Assembly (NCBI RefSeq): GCF_033193315.1
Contig: NZ_CP136187.1
Coordinates: 1,488,001-1,552,000, forward strand
Direction of reading: 5' to 3'
DNA length: 64,000 nucleotides
DNA from: Agathobaculum sp. NTUH-O15-33
Lineage (GTDB): Bacteria; Bacillota; Clostridia; Oscillospirales; Butyricicoccaceae
Part shown: in pieces, positions 1 through 7,967 of the stretch
How positions within the stretch are numbered: position 1 is the first letter of the stretch
Layout: every line of letters begins with the position of its first letter
The notes under the pieces: model-generated
Databases searched by the model: none
Seen by the model: only the letters and a program-made list of their open reading frames with translations
What the model was told of the DNA's origin: nothing
Translations under genes and position numbers: made by a program

Positions 1-805
1 AATCGCTGCCGCAGGTGACAAACAGGCCGGCGGCCCTTGCCTTGTCCGCGTAAAAGCGGCGCGCATCGTCCGTGTGGTAGCTGCTGTAGGCTTCCACGCC
101 GTCAATACCGGTTTTGAGAAGCCCCTCCAGCAGTTCGTCGTGGCCTTTCAGGTTGACGCCGGGGTGGGCCAGCACGGCGCGGCCGCCGTTCCGGTGGATC
201 AGCGCGACCGTGTCCGGCAGCGTCGGAAAGGCAATGGGCGCGTAACAGGGCTTGCCCTGCGAATAAAAGTCCCAATAGAAATTGACAAAGGGATTATCCG
301 AACGCGCGCCGCCCGGCCGGTAGGGCATAAGCAGCGGGTGCTCCGCGTATTCCGGCTTGCCCAGCAGCACCTCGCCGAACATTTCGCCCGTCCATATGCT
401 CTGGTGGAACATGCCCTCGGCCAGCTTGTTCAGATCGGCTTCCGTGATGGCAAAGCCGAGCCGCCTCGTCGCTTCCAGCATGATGTGGGACGCTTTTTCG
501 CCCTGCGCTTCGATGTTCTGCTCGATCCCGGCGAAATCCTCCGACGCGGCGTCGATCCCATAGCCGAGCACATGGAAATTCACGCCCGCAAAGGTGCAGT
601 CGATCTCGATCGAAGGGATATAGGTGATACCGGCCGCCGCCGCGGCAGCCGCGCCTTCCGCGTTCGCGCGCGCGCAGTTGTGGTCCGATATGGCCATGAT
701 TTTTATGCCGCGTTCCGCGCACTGCCGCACCAGCTCCGCCGGGGAAAACTCGCCGTCGTCGCTGTAATGGCTGTGCATGTGCAGGTCGATACATTCTCCG
801 TGCAT
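1..805 (-). CDS. PHP-domain phosphoesterase, C-terminus cut by window edge
   Basis: A reading frame enters at 805 and runs leftward off the window. The first residues include DLHMHSHYSDD, the metal-binding HxH motif of the PHP family, followed by MAISDHN, SIEID and later LAHPG, all typical PHP metal ligands. The segment matches TrpH/YciV-type proteins (small phosphoesterases or 5'-3' exonucleases acting on nucleotides or RNA), with the usual long insert between the first and second halves. About 268 codons are present; the frame ends inside TCGSD, just before the expected last metal site. I chose ATG at 805 because AAAGGA lies about 11 bases upstream; an ATG at 816 overlaps that site. Family assignment is strong; the substrate is unknown. 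Confidence 0.85.
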   Translation of the reverse strand, partial: MHGECIDLHMHSHYSDDGEFSPAELVRQCAERGIKIMAISDHNCARANAEGAAAAAAAGITYIPSIEIDCTFAGVNFHVLGYGIDAASEDFAGIEQNIEAQGEKASHIMLEATRRLGFAITEADLNKLAEGMFHQSIWTGEMFGEVLLGKPEYAEHPLLMPYRPGGARSDNPFVNFYWDFYSQGKPCYAPIAFPTLPDTVALIHRNGGRAVLAHPGVNLKGHDELLEGLLKTGIDGVEAYSSYHTDDARRFYADKARAAGLFVTCGSD

Positions 806-977
806 GGTAGGTGCCATCCTTTCTCGTTTCGTAAGCTTACCCTAAGCATAGCTTATTTTGCCGTTGAATGCAAGGTGGATGAAGCTGGAATCTCCCGTTT
901 TTCGCTTTGCAATCGCCGCCGAATCCTGCTATACTGGTAATGCACGAAAATCCCACTGCGAAAGGAATAGGACAGCG

Positions 978-2231
978 ATGAACATCACCAAACGAGACGT
1001 GCTGGAGCTGCGCCGCAGGCTGAAAAAGACCGAGTGCTCGATCACCCGGATCTGCGGCTGCTATGTAAACAGCGGCAAGCAGACCGTTCTGAAATTCGAC
1101 GAGCCGTTTTTGGATCTGGACGACGAGGAGTTTTTTAAATACTTAGAGATCGCCAAGAAAACGCTTTCCGGCTCGCTCGGCGCGAACCTGCTGGAGCTGG
1201 AATTCGACCGCACGGACGAAGCCGTGGAGCGGCAGCAATATCTGCTCGCCTTAAAGCAAAGCAAGCTGAAAAACGAGGAGCTGATCGACCGGCTGTACGA
1301 GCAGATCATCGAGCATTACGCCTATGCGGGCAATTACCTCATTCTTATTTACCATGATGTGTACGACGTGATGACCAAAACCACGGATAACATCAAGGTG
1401 GACGAGTCCGAGGAGGTCTATGAGTACCTGATCTGCTCGATCTGCCCGGTCGAGCTGTCCAAGCCCGGCCTCGGCTACCGCGAGGAGGAAAACCGCATCG
1501 GCGCGCGCGAGCGCGACTGGGTGGTCGGCCTGCCCGACCTGGGCTTTGTCTATCCCGCGTTCAGCGACCGGGGCAGCGATGTCAACGCGGTGATGTACTA
1601 TGTCAAGACCGGCAAGGAGTCCCATCCCGAACTGGTCGAGCAGGTGCTCGGCTGCATCAGCCAGCGCACGGCGGCGGAGGAAAAGAAGGTATTCCACGAG
1701 GTTATTCAAAACGCCTTTGAGGAAGACGAGGACGAGGCGGACACGGCCCTATTGAAGATACAAAAAACGATCAGCGGTTTGGTGCTCGAATCCGAAGAGG
1801 ATGAAGAAAGCGCCCCCGTCAGCCTGACGCGCGAAACGGTTTCCGGCCTGCTGGCCGAAGCCGAGGTGCCGGACGAGGCGCGCGAGCGCATCGAGCGCTC
1901 CTATGTGGAGGCGTTTGGCGATATGCCGCCGGTGGCGCACAACATCGTCGATAAAAAGATGGCGGAGGAAGCCGCGCGCCGCGAGCAAACCATGGCGCTC
2001 CAGCAAAAGGTAGAGGTCTTGCAGCAGCGGCTGCAAGAGGCGACGGGCGACCGCGCGGACGGAGAAAATCCGCCGTGGGCGGACGGCCAGCACAAGGAGA
2101 TCATTTTGCAGCTGCCGGAGGACAAGCTGGACGCGGTCGAGACCCGCGTGCTGGACGGCCAAAAATGCATCGTGATCCCGGTGGAGGAGGGCGAATCCGC
2201 CCGCATCAACGGCGTGGAAAAAGAAATATAA
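978..2231 (+). CDS. DUF4317 family protein
   Basis: A 417-residue cytoplasmic protein with no signal peptide or membrane segment. Its N-terminus (ITKRDVLELRRRLKKTECS followed by ITRICGCYV) is the hallmark of DUF4317, a family common in Clostridia with no assigned biochemical role. The C-terminal third is rich in Glu and Asp (for example EEDEDEAD) and has a short coiled-coil-like stretch (QQKVEVLQQRLQEA). ATG at 978 follows AAAGGAATAGGACAG; an upstream in-frame start at 858 lacks a site. It appears to be a single-gene unit ended by the hairpin at 2240. Family call is firm, function unknown. Confidence 0.85.
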   Translation: MNITKRDVLELRRRLKKTECSITRICGCYVNSGKQTVLKFDEPFLDLDDEEFFKYLEIAKKTLSGSLGANLLELEFDRTDEAVERQQYLLALKQSKLKNEELIDRLYEQIIEHYAYAGNYLILIYHDVYDVMTKTTDNIKVDESEEVYEYLICSICPVELSKPGLGYREEENRIGARERDWVVGLPDLGFVYPAFSDRGSDVNAVMYYVKTGKESHPELVEQVLGCISQRTAAEEKKVFHEVIQNAFEEDEDEADTALLKIQKTISGLVLESEEDEESAPVSLTRETVSGLLAEAEVPDEARERIERSYVEAFGDMPPVAHNIVDKKMAEEAARREQTMALQQKVEVLQQRLQEATGDRADGENPPWADGQHKEIILQLPEDKLDAVETRVLDGQKCIVIPVEEGESARINGVEKEI

Positions 2232-2239
2232 TTTTTGCG

Positions 2240-2275
2240 TTGCCACATTGCGGATGCTTGTCCGCAATGTGGCAA
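2240..2275 (+). terminator. Hairpin after DUF4317 gene
   Basis: A perfect 15-bp inverted repeat (arms 2240-2254 and 2261-2275, loop TGCTTG) starts 8 bases after the stop codon. The downstream T-tract is weak (TTTC), so it may act mainly as a 3' stabiliser, but its position fits a terminator. Confidence 0.6.
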
Positions 2276-2294
2276 TTTCAATTCAAAAAAACTC

Positions 2295-2323
2295 TTGCTT
2301 TTTGACCAGTTATCCGGTACAAT
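2295..2323 (+). promoter_or_regulatory. Sigma-A-like promoter of the rsgA-like gene
   Basis: TTGCTT (2295-2300), a 17-base spacer and TACAAT (2318-2323). It lies about 330 bases before the GTPase gene and so defines a long 5' leader that holds two short peptides and a terminator. Confidence 0.65.
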
Positions 2324-2368
2324 AAAGAAAATCTATGTTTTGTGTTTATTTAGAAGGAGTGAGACTTT

Positions 2369-2401
2369 GTGTCGGCTATTGTTATGGCGGCTTGTCCCTA
2401 A
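2369..2401 (+). CDS. Leader peptide 1 (10 codons)
   Basis: GTG at 2369 follows AGAAGGAG with about 8 bases of spacing and encodes MSAIVMAACP, then TAA at 2399. The spacing and the strong ribosome site argue that it is translated. It sits between the promoter at 2295 and the intrinsic terminator at 2459, the arrangement of ribosome-sensing attenuation leaders. It has no run of one amino acid, so sensing of a stalled ribosome (for example by an antibiotic) is more likely than amino-acid attenuation; that is inference. Confidence 0.55.
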   Translation: MSAIVMAACP

Positions 2402-2458
2402 AACAGAATAGTAACGATCTTTCGTGAATACTGTCGCGTGGGTTATCCGCGTATTGCA

Positions 2459-2483
2459 GGGCACGTCTGGCGTGTCTTTTTTT
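2459..2483 (+). terminator. Intrinsic terminator inside the rsgA-like leader (attenuator)
   Basis: A stem of 6-7 pairs (GGGCACG with CGTGTCT, two G-U pairs) with a 5-base loop is followed at once by seven Ts (2477-2483). It lies after leader peptide 1 and before the coding region, so reaching the gene requires anti-termination. Upstream bases 2403-2450 contain partly complementary segments that could form an alternative fold. Confidence 0.65.
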
Positions 2484-2516
2484 GCGCCCATTTTGCGCAA
2501 TCCGGCACAATAGATG

Positions 2517-2560
2517 AAATCCCGCGGAGACAGGCTGAAAGGTCTGTTTCCGCGGGATTT
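2517..2560 (+). promoter_or_regulatory. Second leader hairpin
   Basis: A 17-bp stem with one G-U pair (2517-2533 with 2544-2560, loop of 10 bases) centred on CCCGCGGA/TCCGCGGG. The 3' side ends in ATTTTA. It may be a second attenuation element or mask downstream sites. Confidence 0.55.
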
Positions 2561-2595
2561 TAGGGATAAGCGACATTTTGGAAAGGAGAATACCC

Positions 2596-2622
2596 ATGAA
2601 AATTATATGCTTAACGGGCTAG
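2596..2622 (+). CDS. Leader peptide 2 (8 codons)
   Basis: ATG at 2596 follows AAAGGAG with 7 bases of spacing and encodes MKIICLTG before TAG. The last codons lie in a small hairpin (ACGGGC 2614-2619 with GCCCGT 2626-2631), just before the ribosome site of the GTPase gene. The first four codons, MKII, are those with which ribosomal-protection tetracycline-resistance proteins begin, which suggests that this leader derives from such a gene; that is from memory and untested. Confidence 0.4.
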   Translation: MKIICLTG

Positions 2623-2651
2623 AGCGCCCGTGTCTCAGGAGGAGACCAAAC

Positions 2652-4040
2652 ATGAATATCAAAAAATACGGCTTTCCGTCATCACATATCAGCGGCCAGA
2701 ACGGCACCCCGGCGCGTATCACGGCCGTGCACCGCGGCTTTTTTGAGATCGTCTGCGATTACGGCACGGGCCTTGCCGGCCTGAAAACCGGCGCATACCG
2801 CACGGGCGGGGAAAATTTGCCCACCACGGGCGATTTTGTTCTGATTGATTGGCAGGCAAACGGTGAAAGCCGCATTTTGAAGACCCTGCCGCGCAAAACC
2901 TATTTTGCCCGTCTCGACCCATCCTCGTCCGGCCATGGCGAGCAGGCGGTAGCGGCAAATTTTGACTATGTGTTCCTGCTGCAATCACTGGACCGCGATT
3001 TTAATCCGCGCAGGCTCGAACGGTATCTGACGCTTTCGTGGCAGTCCGGCGCTACGCCGGTCGTGCTGCTGACCAAGGCGGACGGCACGGCGGACGCGGC
3101 GTCGTATCTCCGCGCCGTGCAAACGTCCGCGATCGGCGTGGAGGTATACGCGGTGAGCGCGAAAACCGGGGAAGGGCTTGATCGGTTGCAGTCTTATTTG
3201 CAGCCCGGCAAGACCATTGTATTTCTCGGTTCGTCCGGCGTGGGCAAGTCCACGTTGGTAAACGCGCTCGCGGGCGAGGCTGTGATGGAGACCGGCGGCA
3301 TCCGTGAAAAGGATGGGCGGGGCAGACACACGACCAGCCGCCGCCAGCTTCTTTTGCTGCAAAGCGGCGTGATGGTGATCGACACGCCGGGCATGCGTGA
3401 GCTAGGGCTGTGGAACGCGGAGGGCGGCGTGGAAAAAAGCTTTGCCGATGTGGAACAGTTTTTGGGAAGCTGCAAGTTCAGCGATTGCCGCCACCAGAGC
3501 GAGCCGGGCTGCGCGATAAAAAAAGCCCTGCGTGCGGGCGAACTGTCCTATGACCGCTGGGAGAGCTACCAGAAGCTGCACATTGAAGCGCAGTACGCGG
3601 ATGATAAGATCGGCTATTTGCGCCAAAAGGAGCAGCGCTTTAAGGAGATCGCCAAGCTGCAAAAAACGATGCTTGCGCAGGACTACCGGCACGCGCCCTG
3701 CACGGATAGCTTTATTTGCAAGGTATGCGGCGCGCCGGTATCGCCGCAGGATATGGGCAGCCGCCACCGCAACCATTGCCCGCACTGCCTGTCGAGCGTG
3801 CATTTGGATAACCGGCCCGGCGACCGGGCTTCGCTCTGTAAAGGGATCATGGACCCCGTCGCCGTGTGGGCACGCGGGAACGAGGAATGGGCGCTGATTC
3901 ACCGCTGCCGCACATGCGGCACACTGCATTCCAACCGCATCGCGGCGGACGACAACGAGGCGCTGCTGCTTGAAATTGCGAACAAACCGCTATCCGCCAC
4001 GCCCTTTGCCGATCCGGATGAAACGGACGGCGCGTGGTAA
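2652..4040 (+). CDS. RsgA/YjeQ-like ribosome GTPase fused to a C-terminal RNHCP domain
   Basis: A 462-residue protein. Residues ~1-95 form an OB-like N-terminal domain; the GTPase domain shows the circularly permuted order of RsgA: TKAD (141-144, G4) and SAKTGEG (G5) come before GSSGVGKST (193-201, P-loop) and DTPG (244-247, G3). A Cys/His zinc knuckle follows (C274, C279, H281, C287). RsgA normally stops near 300 residues. Here residues ~345-455 add an RNHCP domain, with RNHCP at 373-377 among paired CxxC motifs. RsgA matures the 30S subunit; RNHCP is a putative RNA- or ribosome-binding zinc domain. ATG at 2652 follows AGGAGGAG. The attenuated leader suggests induction when ribosomes stall, so a ribosome-rescue or drug-tolerance role is plausible but inferred. 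Confidence 0.85.
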   Translation: MNIKKYGFPSSHISGQNGTPARITAVHRGFFEIVCDYGTGLAGLKTGAYRTGGENLPTTGDFVLIDWQANGESRILKTLPRKTYFARLDPSSSGHGEQAVAANFDYVFLLQSLDRDFNPRRLERYLTLSWQSGATPVVLLTKADGTADAASYLRAVQTSAIGVEVYAVSAKTGEGLDRLQSYLQPGKTIVFLGSSGVGKSTLVNALAGEAVMETGGIREKDGRGRHTTSRRQLLLLQSGVMVIDTPGMRELGLWNAEGGVEKSFADVEQFLGSCKFSDCRHQSEPGCAIKKALRAGELSYDRWESYQKLHIEAQYADDKIGYLRQKEQRFKEIAKLQKTMLAQDYRHAPCTDSFICKVCGAPVSPQDMGSRHRNHCPHCLSSVHLDNRPGDRASLCKGIMDPVAVWARGNEEWALIHRCRTCGTLHSNRIAADDNEALLLEIANKPLSATPFADPDETDGAW

Positions 4041-4136
4041 GCGCGCGGAGAAGGAGGCTTGCCGCATGGACATTTGGATCAAAGCATAACAGCAAGGGGG
4101 AAACGCCTGTTATGCCGCCTTGCGGATCGGAATCGG

Positions 4137-4187
4137 AAAATCCTATTTTATGCGCGCTGCGGCGCGAAGGGGTTCTTTGACACGCTG
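4137..4187 (-). repeat. Remnant of terminator-associated repeat (family B)
   Basis: Read on the minus strand this is about 50 bases matching the first part of the copies at 18298 and 35330 (GTGTCAAAGAACCCCTTCG, then GCCGCAGCGCG, then ATAAAATAGGATTTT). As in the other copies it directly abuts a terminator hairpin, here the one at 4189-4222. Confidence 0.7.
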
Positions 4188-4188
4188 T

Positions 4189-4222
4189 AAAAGCGGCGGC
4201 TCTTAGTGAGCCGCCGCTTTTT
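4189..4222. terminator. Bidirectional terminator between converging genes
   Basis: A 14-bp stem (AAAAGCGGCGGCTC, 4189-4202, with 4208-4221; loop TTAGT) with As before and Ts after. It can serve the rightward GTPase gene and the leftward GGDEF gene that ends at 4252. Confidence 0.8.
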
Positions 4223-4251
4223 GACTTTTTTACACAAAGCTGAGACAATTT

Positions 4252-5922
4252 CTATTGATTATAGATTTTGAACACTGCCCGGCCGGATTCTTTGGCGTCA
4301 TATAGCGCAGTATCGGCATGCTGGTATAATTCTTCAAAAGTAATGCCGTCATGCGGATAGAAGGAAACACCAAGGCTGCAAGATACATTTCCTTTCCCCG
4401 GGTACGGCCTGTTCAGTTCATTGCAGAGATCGCTGATTCTCGGCAGCATCGCTTCTATGGACGCGATATTGCTTAGAAAAACTACGAATTCATCGCCGCC
4501 CAATCTTCCGCACAAATCATTTTTGCGCAATGATCGCTTCACCAGAGCCGTGGTTTCACGAATCACCTGATCGCCAAATTGATGGCCATATGCGTCGTTA
4601 TGTTCCTTAAAATGGTCAATATCTAAGATAATCAACGCATGGCGAACAACGTAATCATTTCTGGATAAAATCTCCGTAACTTTACGGATAAAGGTTTCCC
4701 GCTTCAACGTGCCTGTCATCTCATCTATTTCAACCAACCTGTGTAATTTGATTTCCTCGCGTTTTTCTAGATCGATATTCCGCGTCATTAAAAATAGTTT
4801 TACATGGTTGTTGTATGGATCGGCAACCATCCGCACACTGGCGCGCACCCAGTACAGGCCGTTTTTCCCGATCCTGCGATACTCGATGCTGGCATCATAC
4901 TCATGCTGATCATAGAATAACGCCAGAAGGCGGTTACGGTCAAAGAACCAATAAAATGCTTCCCGGTCTTCCTCGCAGACAAAGTGCTCCGCTATGTACA
5001 GGACCGTCCCGGTGTAAGTCTTTAACGACTTTAGATACTCCGGCGGCGCATCCCCGACCCCTTCCATTTGCTGATCGACCGTCATATCATATTCATAGTA
5101 GCCGATGGTCTTGCCTTCCTGATCCTTAAAATACTGGCTCCATTTCTGGTAAGTCAGCTCTTTTTCGCGCTGCTGTGTAATATCCTCCCCAGATATGATC
5201 GCACGTCTTGGTTTGCCATTATGATCGTAGATTAGGGTATATTTTGCAAAATACCATCCGATTGACCCGTCTTTTCTTCTTTTCCGCGTTACCGCTTGCC
5301 CTTCCTGTATTCCCTGTATCATTGCATGATAAAAACGATTGAACTCATCTATACTGTCCTCGGCAATGATGCCGCTTGCGGCAATGCTTTCCGGCACATC
5401 ATATGTGATCTGCGCTAGTCCAAAAGTATTTGCCACTTTTTCCGATAAGATAAGGCGGCGCTCCGCAATATCAAATACATACATCATCTTATCGGTGAGC
5501 TCAAATGCGATTTGGCTCTCTTTAATACTCATGCGAAGCCGGTCTTCGAGTTGCTTATGCGCGGCAATATTTAATACCACACACACGATGCTGTCGGGTT
5601 GCGCCGTATTATACGTGCAGCGTACCACAAGCCATAATGATTTACCTGAACTATGTACGCCCTGATACTCCAGTTCAAATAAGGTTTCCTTATTATGCAC
5701 ATGCTCCATTACGCGTTCGTGGATATCTCTAAACTCAATAGCAGGGAGAATGAACTTCACAGTTGTAAAGCCGGCTTCTTGCGCATTTTCGGGTGTATAA
5801 CCATAAATGTGATAATAGAACGGATTTGCATACAGCAATGTAAACTCTTCATCCAACGCCACTCGGCAAATTCCACAGGGCAAAGTGCGGAACATATTCT
5901 GATATTGCTCAAGCGATGCCAT
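4252..5922 (-). CDS. PAS-domain diguanylate cyclase (GGDEF)
   Basis: A 556-residue soluble protein. Residues ~5-390 hold three PAS-type sensor segments (the first contains YANPFYYHIYGYTPE; the second is followed by a PAC-like end GEDITQQREKEL), and residues ~395-556 hold the cyclase domain. The catalytic motif is intact (GGDEF at 475-479), and five residues upstream is RKND (466-469), the RxxD inhibitory c-di-GMP site, so product feedback is expected. There is no EAL or HD-GYP domain and no membrane segment, so it should make c-di-GMP in the cytoplasm in response to an intracellular cue. I prefer ATG at 5922 to 5928 because AGGAGG lies 8 bases from the former but only 2-3 from the latter. No c-di-GMP target is adjacent. 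Confidence 0.92.
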   Translation of the reverse strand: MASLEQYQNMFRTLPCGICRVALDEEFTLLYANPFYYHIYGYTPENAQEAGFTTVKFILPAIEFRDIHERVMEHVHNKETLFELEYQGVHSSGKSLWLVVRCTYNTAQPDSIVCVVLNIAAHKQLEDRLRMSIKESQIAFELTDKMMYVFDIAERRLILSEKVANTFGLAQITYDVPESIAASGIIAEDSIDEFNRFYHAMIQGIQEGQAVTRKRRKDGSIGWYFAKYTLIYDHNGKPRRAIISGEDITQQREKELTYQKWSQYFKDQEGKTIGYYEYDMTVDQQMEGVGDAPPEYLKSLKTYTGTVLYIAEHFVCEEDREAFYWFFDRNRLLALFYDQHEYDASIEYRRIGKNGLYWVRASVRMVADPYNNHVKLFLMTRNIDLEKREEIKLHRLVEIDEMTGTLKRETFIRKVTEILSRNDYVVRHALIILDIDHFKEHNDAYGHQFGDQVIRETTALVKRSLRKNDLCGRLGGDEFVVFLSNIASIEAMLPRISDLCNELNRPYPGKGNVSCSLGVSFYPHDGITFEELYQHADTALYDAKESGRAVFKIYNQ

Positions 5923-6047
5923 GATCATTCCTCCTCATACATGGTCGACAGCCAGCACTGTCATCAGGCATTGCATAGATCCTTCCACACAGTAACCGGA
6001 CAAGGGTAATTACTTTTATCACATGAAACCTATTGATCTTTATTTAT

Positions 6048-6075
6048 ATTATATCAATTAAAATGGCTATAGCAA
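6048..6075 (-). promoter_or_regulatory. Promoter of the GGDEF gene
   Basis: On the minus strand TTGCTA (6075-6070), 16-base spacer, TATAAT (6053-6048). It leaves a 5' leader of about 120 bases before the start at 5922. Confidence 0.6.
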
Positions 6076-6186
6076 CAAAATATTAGGCAAAATATCTAAA
6101 AACAAGGGAGCAAAAGCTTTTCAGCATATTTTATTCAACTTATCTGTTAAAGAAATAAGCTTTCATGTGAAAGAAAATAAAAAAGC

Positions 6187-6242
6187 AAAAAAAAACAGCG
6201 AGGCTGAGCCCCGGCAAAAGGGTTGCTCAACCTCGCTGTTTG
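6187..6242 (-). terminator. Terminator of the AraC/VOC unit
   Basis: On the minus strand a long imperfect stem (AAACAGCGAGG with CCTCGCTGTTT, extended by GAGC/GCTC) is followed by a run of nine Ts. It is about 290 bases beyond the VOC stop codon, so other transcribed sequence (6276-6348) lies between. Confidence 0.7.
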
Positions 6243-6275
6243 CGTTAGATTTAATTTGTGAATAAAAAACCCAAG

Positions 6276-6348
6276 ATGCAAGACCCGTATCGCGCCTGTT
6301 CTCTCAAAGAGAGGAAATCGACAACCGATCCACGGGTGATGATTGCAT
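6276..6348 (-). ncRNA. Possible structured RNA element
   Basis: Nested complementary segments: ATGCAA (6276-6281) with TTGCAT (6343-6348), ACCCGT (6283-6288) with ACGGGT (6332-6337), and an inner CTCTC/GAGAG hairpin with a 3-base loop (6301-6313). On the minus strand it is followed by GGGTTTTTT. It lies in the 3' region of the VOC transcript. I cannot assign it to a known RNA family. Confidence 0.3.
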
Positions 6349-6526
6349 GGTGACCTAGAACGGAATATTTTCCACAGTATCCCAGATGCTTTTGAATTGG
6401 GTGTGAGTTGCTATTTTCTTTTTCCATAACCGTTCCGCGGTTTTCCTTTATTTTATCAATTTTCTGTTCCTTTTGCGTTTGTGTTACGTTGGGCGCGTTG
6501 CTGGCGGTTCTGCAATGCGTCCATTT

Positions 6527-6997
6527 TTATGCATTGAGATTAGGCGCAAACGGCCTTACGCTTTCAAGGGGGAACATCGTGCGTTCGGCGACTTCTTCAG
6601 CCGATAGGCCCTGACGGAAAAAGCGTTTGATTACCGTATTCATATCCTCTGCAATCTCCACAATATGCATGTCCGGGTCATATATCCGAAAATCGCGCTG
6701 CCCCCATGGATATTCCTTGATTTCATGCACCCATTGCAAGCCGGATATGGCTTTCATTGCGGCGTACGCCTCGTCCAGATCGGCCACTTCAAAATAGATT
6801 TGAAAGCTGTGCGACCGCGCCTTCACGCTATCCGCCGCCAAGCCGACGAGTTCGGCATACTCCTGTTGCAGAGAAAAACCTTCAAAAGCGACATGCGCGC
6901 CCATGTCCATGAGGGCGGTTTGGTGTAGCGCTTTTTCATAAAAGCGCTTTGAGGCGGCGATATCCTTCACCGCTAAAAGACAACCCTGATACTTCAT
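6527..6997 (-). CDS. VOC (glyoxalase/bleomycin-resistance fold) family protein
   Basis: A 156-residue protein with the two beta-alpha-beta-beta-beta modules of the vicinal oxygen chelate fold: the N-terminal half begins CLLAVKDIAASKRFYEKAL, and the second half holds FQIYFEVADLDEAYA and FRIYDPDMHIVEIAED, whose final E is a usual metal ligand. The C-terminal ~35 residues form an extra helical tail. The substrate cannot be told. Its ribosome site AAAGGAGG overlaps the stop codon region of the AraC gene 4 bases upstream, so the two are translationally coupled, and the regulator probably controls this gene. Confidence 0.8.
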   Translation of the reverse strand: MKYQGCLLAVKDIAASKRFYEKALHQTALMDMGAHVAFEGFSLQQEYAELVGLAADSVKARSHSFQIYFEVADLDEAYAAMKAISGLQWVHEIKEYPWGQRDFRIYDPDMHIVEIAEDMNTVIKRFFRQGLSAEEVAERTMFPLESVRPFAPNLNA

Positions 6998-7000
6998 TTT

Positions 7001-7822
7001 TCAATCCTCCTTTGAGGATATTGTAGGGTATATCTCCGTTCCGTCATAGTAAAAATCGGACATGGTCTTATAATACTCTTGCGGCGTTACGCCGCTGATC
7101 GCCTTGAAATCCTTATCAAAATGGGCTTGGTCGAAATAACCGGCTTGCTGCGACAAGGCGGCAAAATAGCAAGGCGCGCTTTGCATATGCTTTAATACAT
7201 AGTTAAAGCGGGTCAAGCGCGCATAGTGTTTCATGTTCATGCCGATTTGGGCAAGAAACAAGCGGTTGAGCTGCCGTTCGCTGTAACCGGATCGCCGCGC
7301 CACTTCATTCACCTGCGCTTGTCCATGGCTGTCGGCGATCATGGCGGCGGCCAATAACAAAGCGTCCGAAACGACTGGCCGCTCCATCCGTTCATATAAT
7401 ATTTTTTCGCATCTCTGTACCAGCTCCGCTGTGGTTTTCGCCCTGACAAAGGCCTGATGCAGCGAAGCGAAAAGCGCGCTGTCGATGTCGGCAAGCGAAA
7501 GGCGTTTGCCCGCGAGCGCCGCTTGGCTTTGACGCGTGATCTGGTACAGGCCATAGGGGGAAAGCGAAATGAGCAGCAGGACTTGGTAACGGTTGGGTTC
7601 CGCACCCAACAAAACAGGGGATATGGATGCGCCCCACAGCTCGGCGGCGACCGCGGTCCCATCGAAGGCGAGCGACAGGGTTCCGCAAGCATTCGGCATT
7701 AGCGTGTACCGCGCCGCAAACGTGTCGCTCTTTGGAAATACGACGTTATAATACTGGATATAATTCCGCAGCCCCACAGGAGAGGGGAATAGCTGAAATT
7801 GCCTGTCATTTGGAAAGATCAA
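7001..7822 (-). CDS. AraC-family transcriptional regulator
   Basis: A 273-residue protein with a helix-turn-helix pair at the C-terminus (residues ~165-260): QVNEVARRSGYSERQLNRLF is the first HTH and YFDQAHFDKDFKAISGVTP the second, with the usual AraC ending. The N-terminal ~150 residues resemble the effector-binding domain of AraC members that sense small hydrophobic or aromatic ligands, not the arabinose cupin; the ligand is unknown. The start is TTG at 7822, with AGGGG about 8 bases upstream and no better ATG. It is the first gene of a two-gene unit with the VOC protein. Confidence 0.85.
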   Translation of the reverse strand: MIFPNDRQFQLFPSPVGLRNYIQYYNVVFPKSDTFAARYTLMPNACGTLSLAFDGTAVAAELWGASISPVLLGAEPNRYQVLLLISLSPYGLYQITRQSQAALAGKRLSLADIDSALFASLHQAFVRAKTTAELVQRCEKILYERMERPVVSDALLLAAAMIADSHGQAQVNEVARRSGYSERQLNRLFLAQIGMNMKHYARLTRFNYVLKHMQSAPCYFAALSQQAGYFDQAHFDKDFKAISGVTPQEYYKTMSDFYYDGTEIYPTISSKED

Positions 7823-7849
7823 ATCGTTTCCCCTTCTTCCTTAAAAAGT

Positions 7850-7957
7850 AAAACGGCGCGTTGCAAAATAAAAGAGTTTCCGTATGTCATTCTGAGGAGC
7901 GAAGTGACGAAGAATGACATGTATTGGAACATTTCTTATTTTGCAACGCGCCGTTTT
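7850..7957. repeat. MITE-like palindromic repeat, copy 1 (family A)
   Basis: 108 bp with near-perfect 22-base inverted ends (AAAACGGCGCGTTGCAAAAT and its complement). Inside is GTCATTCTGAGGAGCGAAGT with its inverted partner GAAGAATGAC. Two related elements occur at 29190 and 52930. It lies between the AraC gene and pncB and could fold into one long hairpin. No coding capacity. Confidence 0.85.
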
Positions 7958-7967
7958 GGTTATCGTT

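Larger units (their letters stand above)
4041..4251. other. Gap after the GTPase gene
   Basis: Contains a good ribosome site (AAGGAGG, 4051-4057) followed by a 7-codon frame MDIWIKA at 4066-4089, then no further gene. It also holds a remnant of the terminator-associated repeat family (4137-4187) and the terminator at 4189. The 7-codon frame has little support beyond its ribosome site. Confidence 0.3.
5923..6526. other. Gap upstream of the GGDEF gene
   Basis: An AT-rich stretch holding the promoter and a ~125-base 5' leader of the GGDEF gene (5923-6075), a leftward terminator (6188-6242) and a possible structured RNA (6276-6348). From 6350 to 6526 I see nothing. Confidence 0.5.

Noticed and set aside
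74..940. Long rightward frame (288 codons) over the left edge
   Set aside because: Antisense to the PHP phosphoesterase, whose metal motifs are clear on the minus strand. GC-rich DNA makes such shadow frames common.
5923..6075. c-di-GMP riboswitch in the GGDEF leader
   Set aside because: Looked for the GEMM-type pairing and tetraloop pattern next to a c-di-GMP gene and did not find it.
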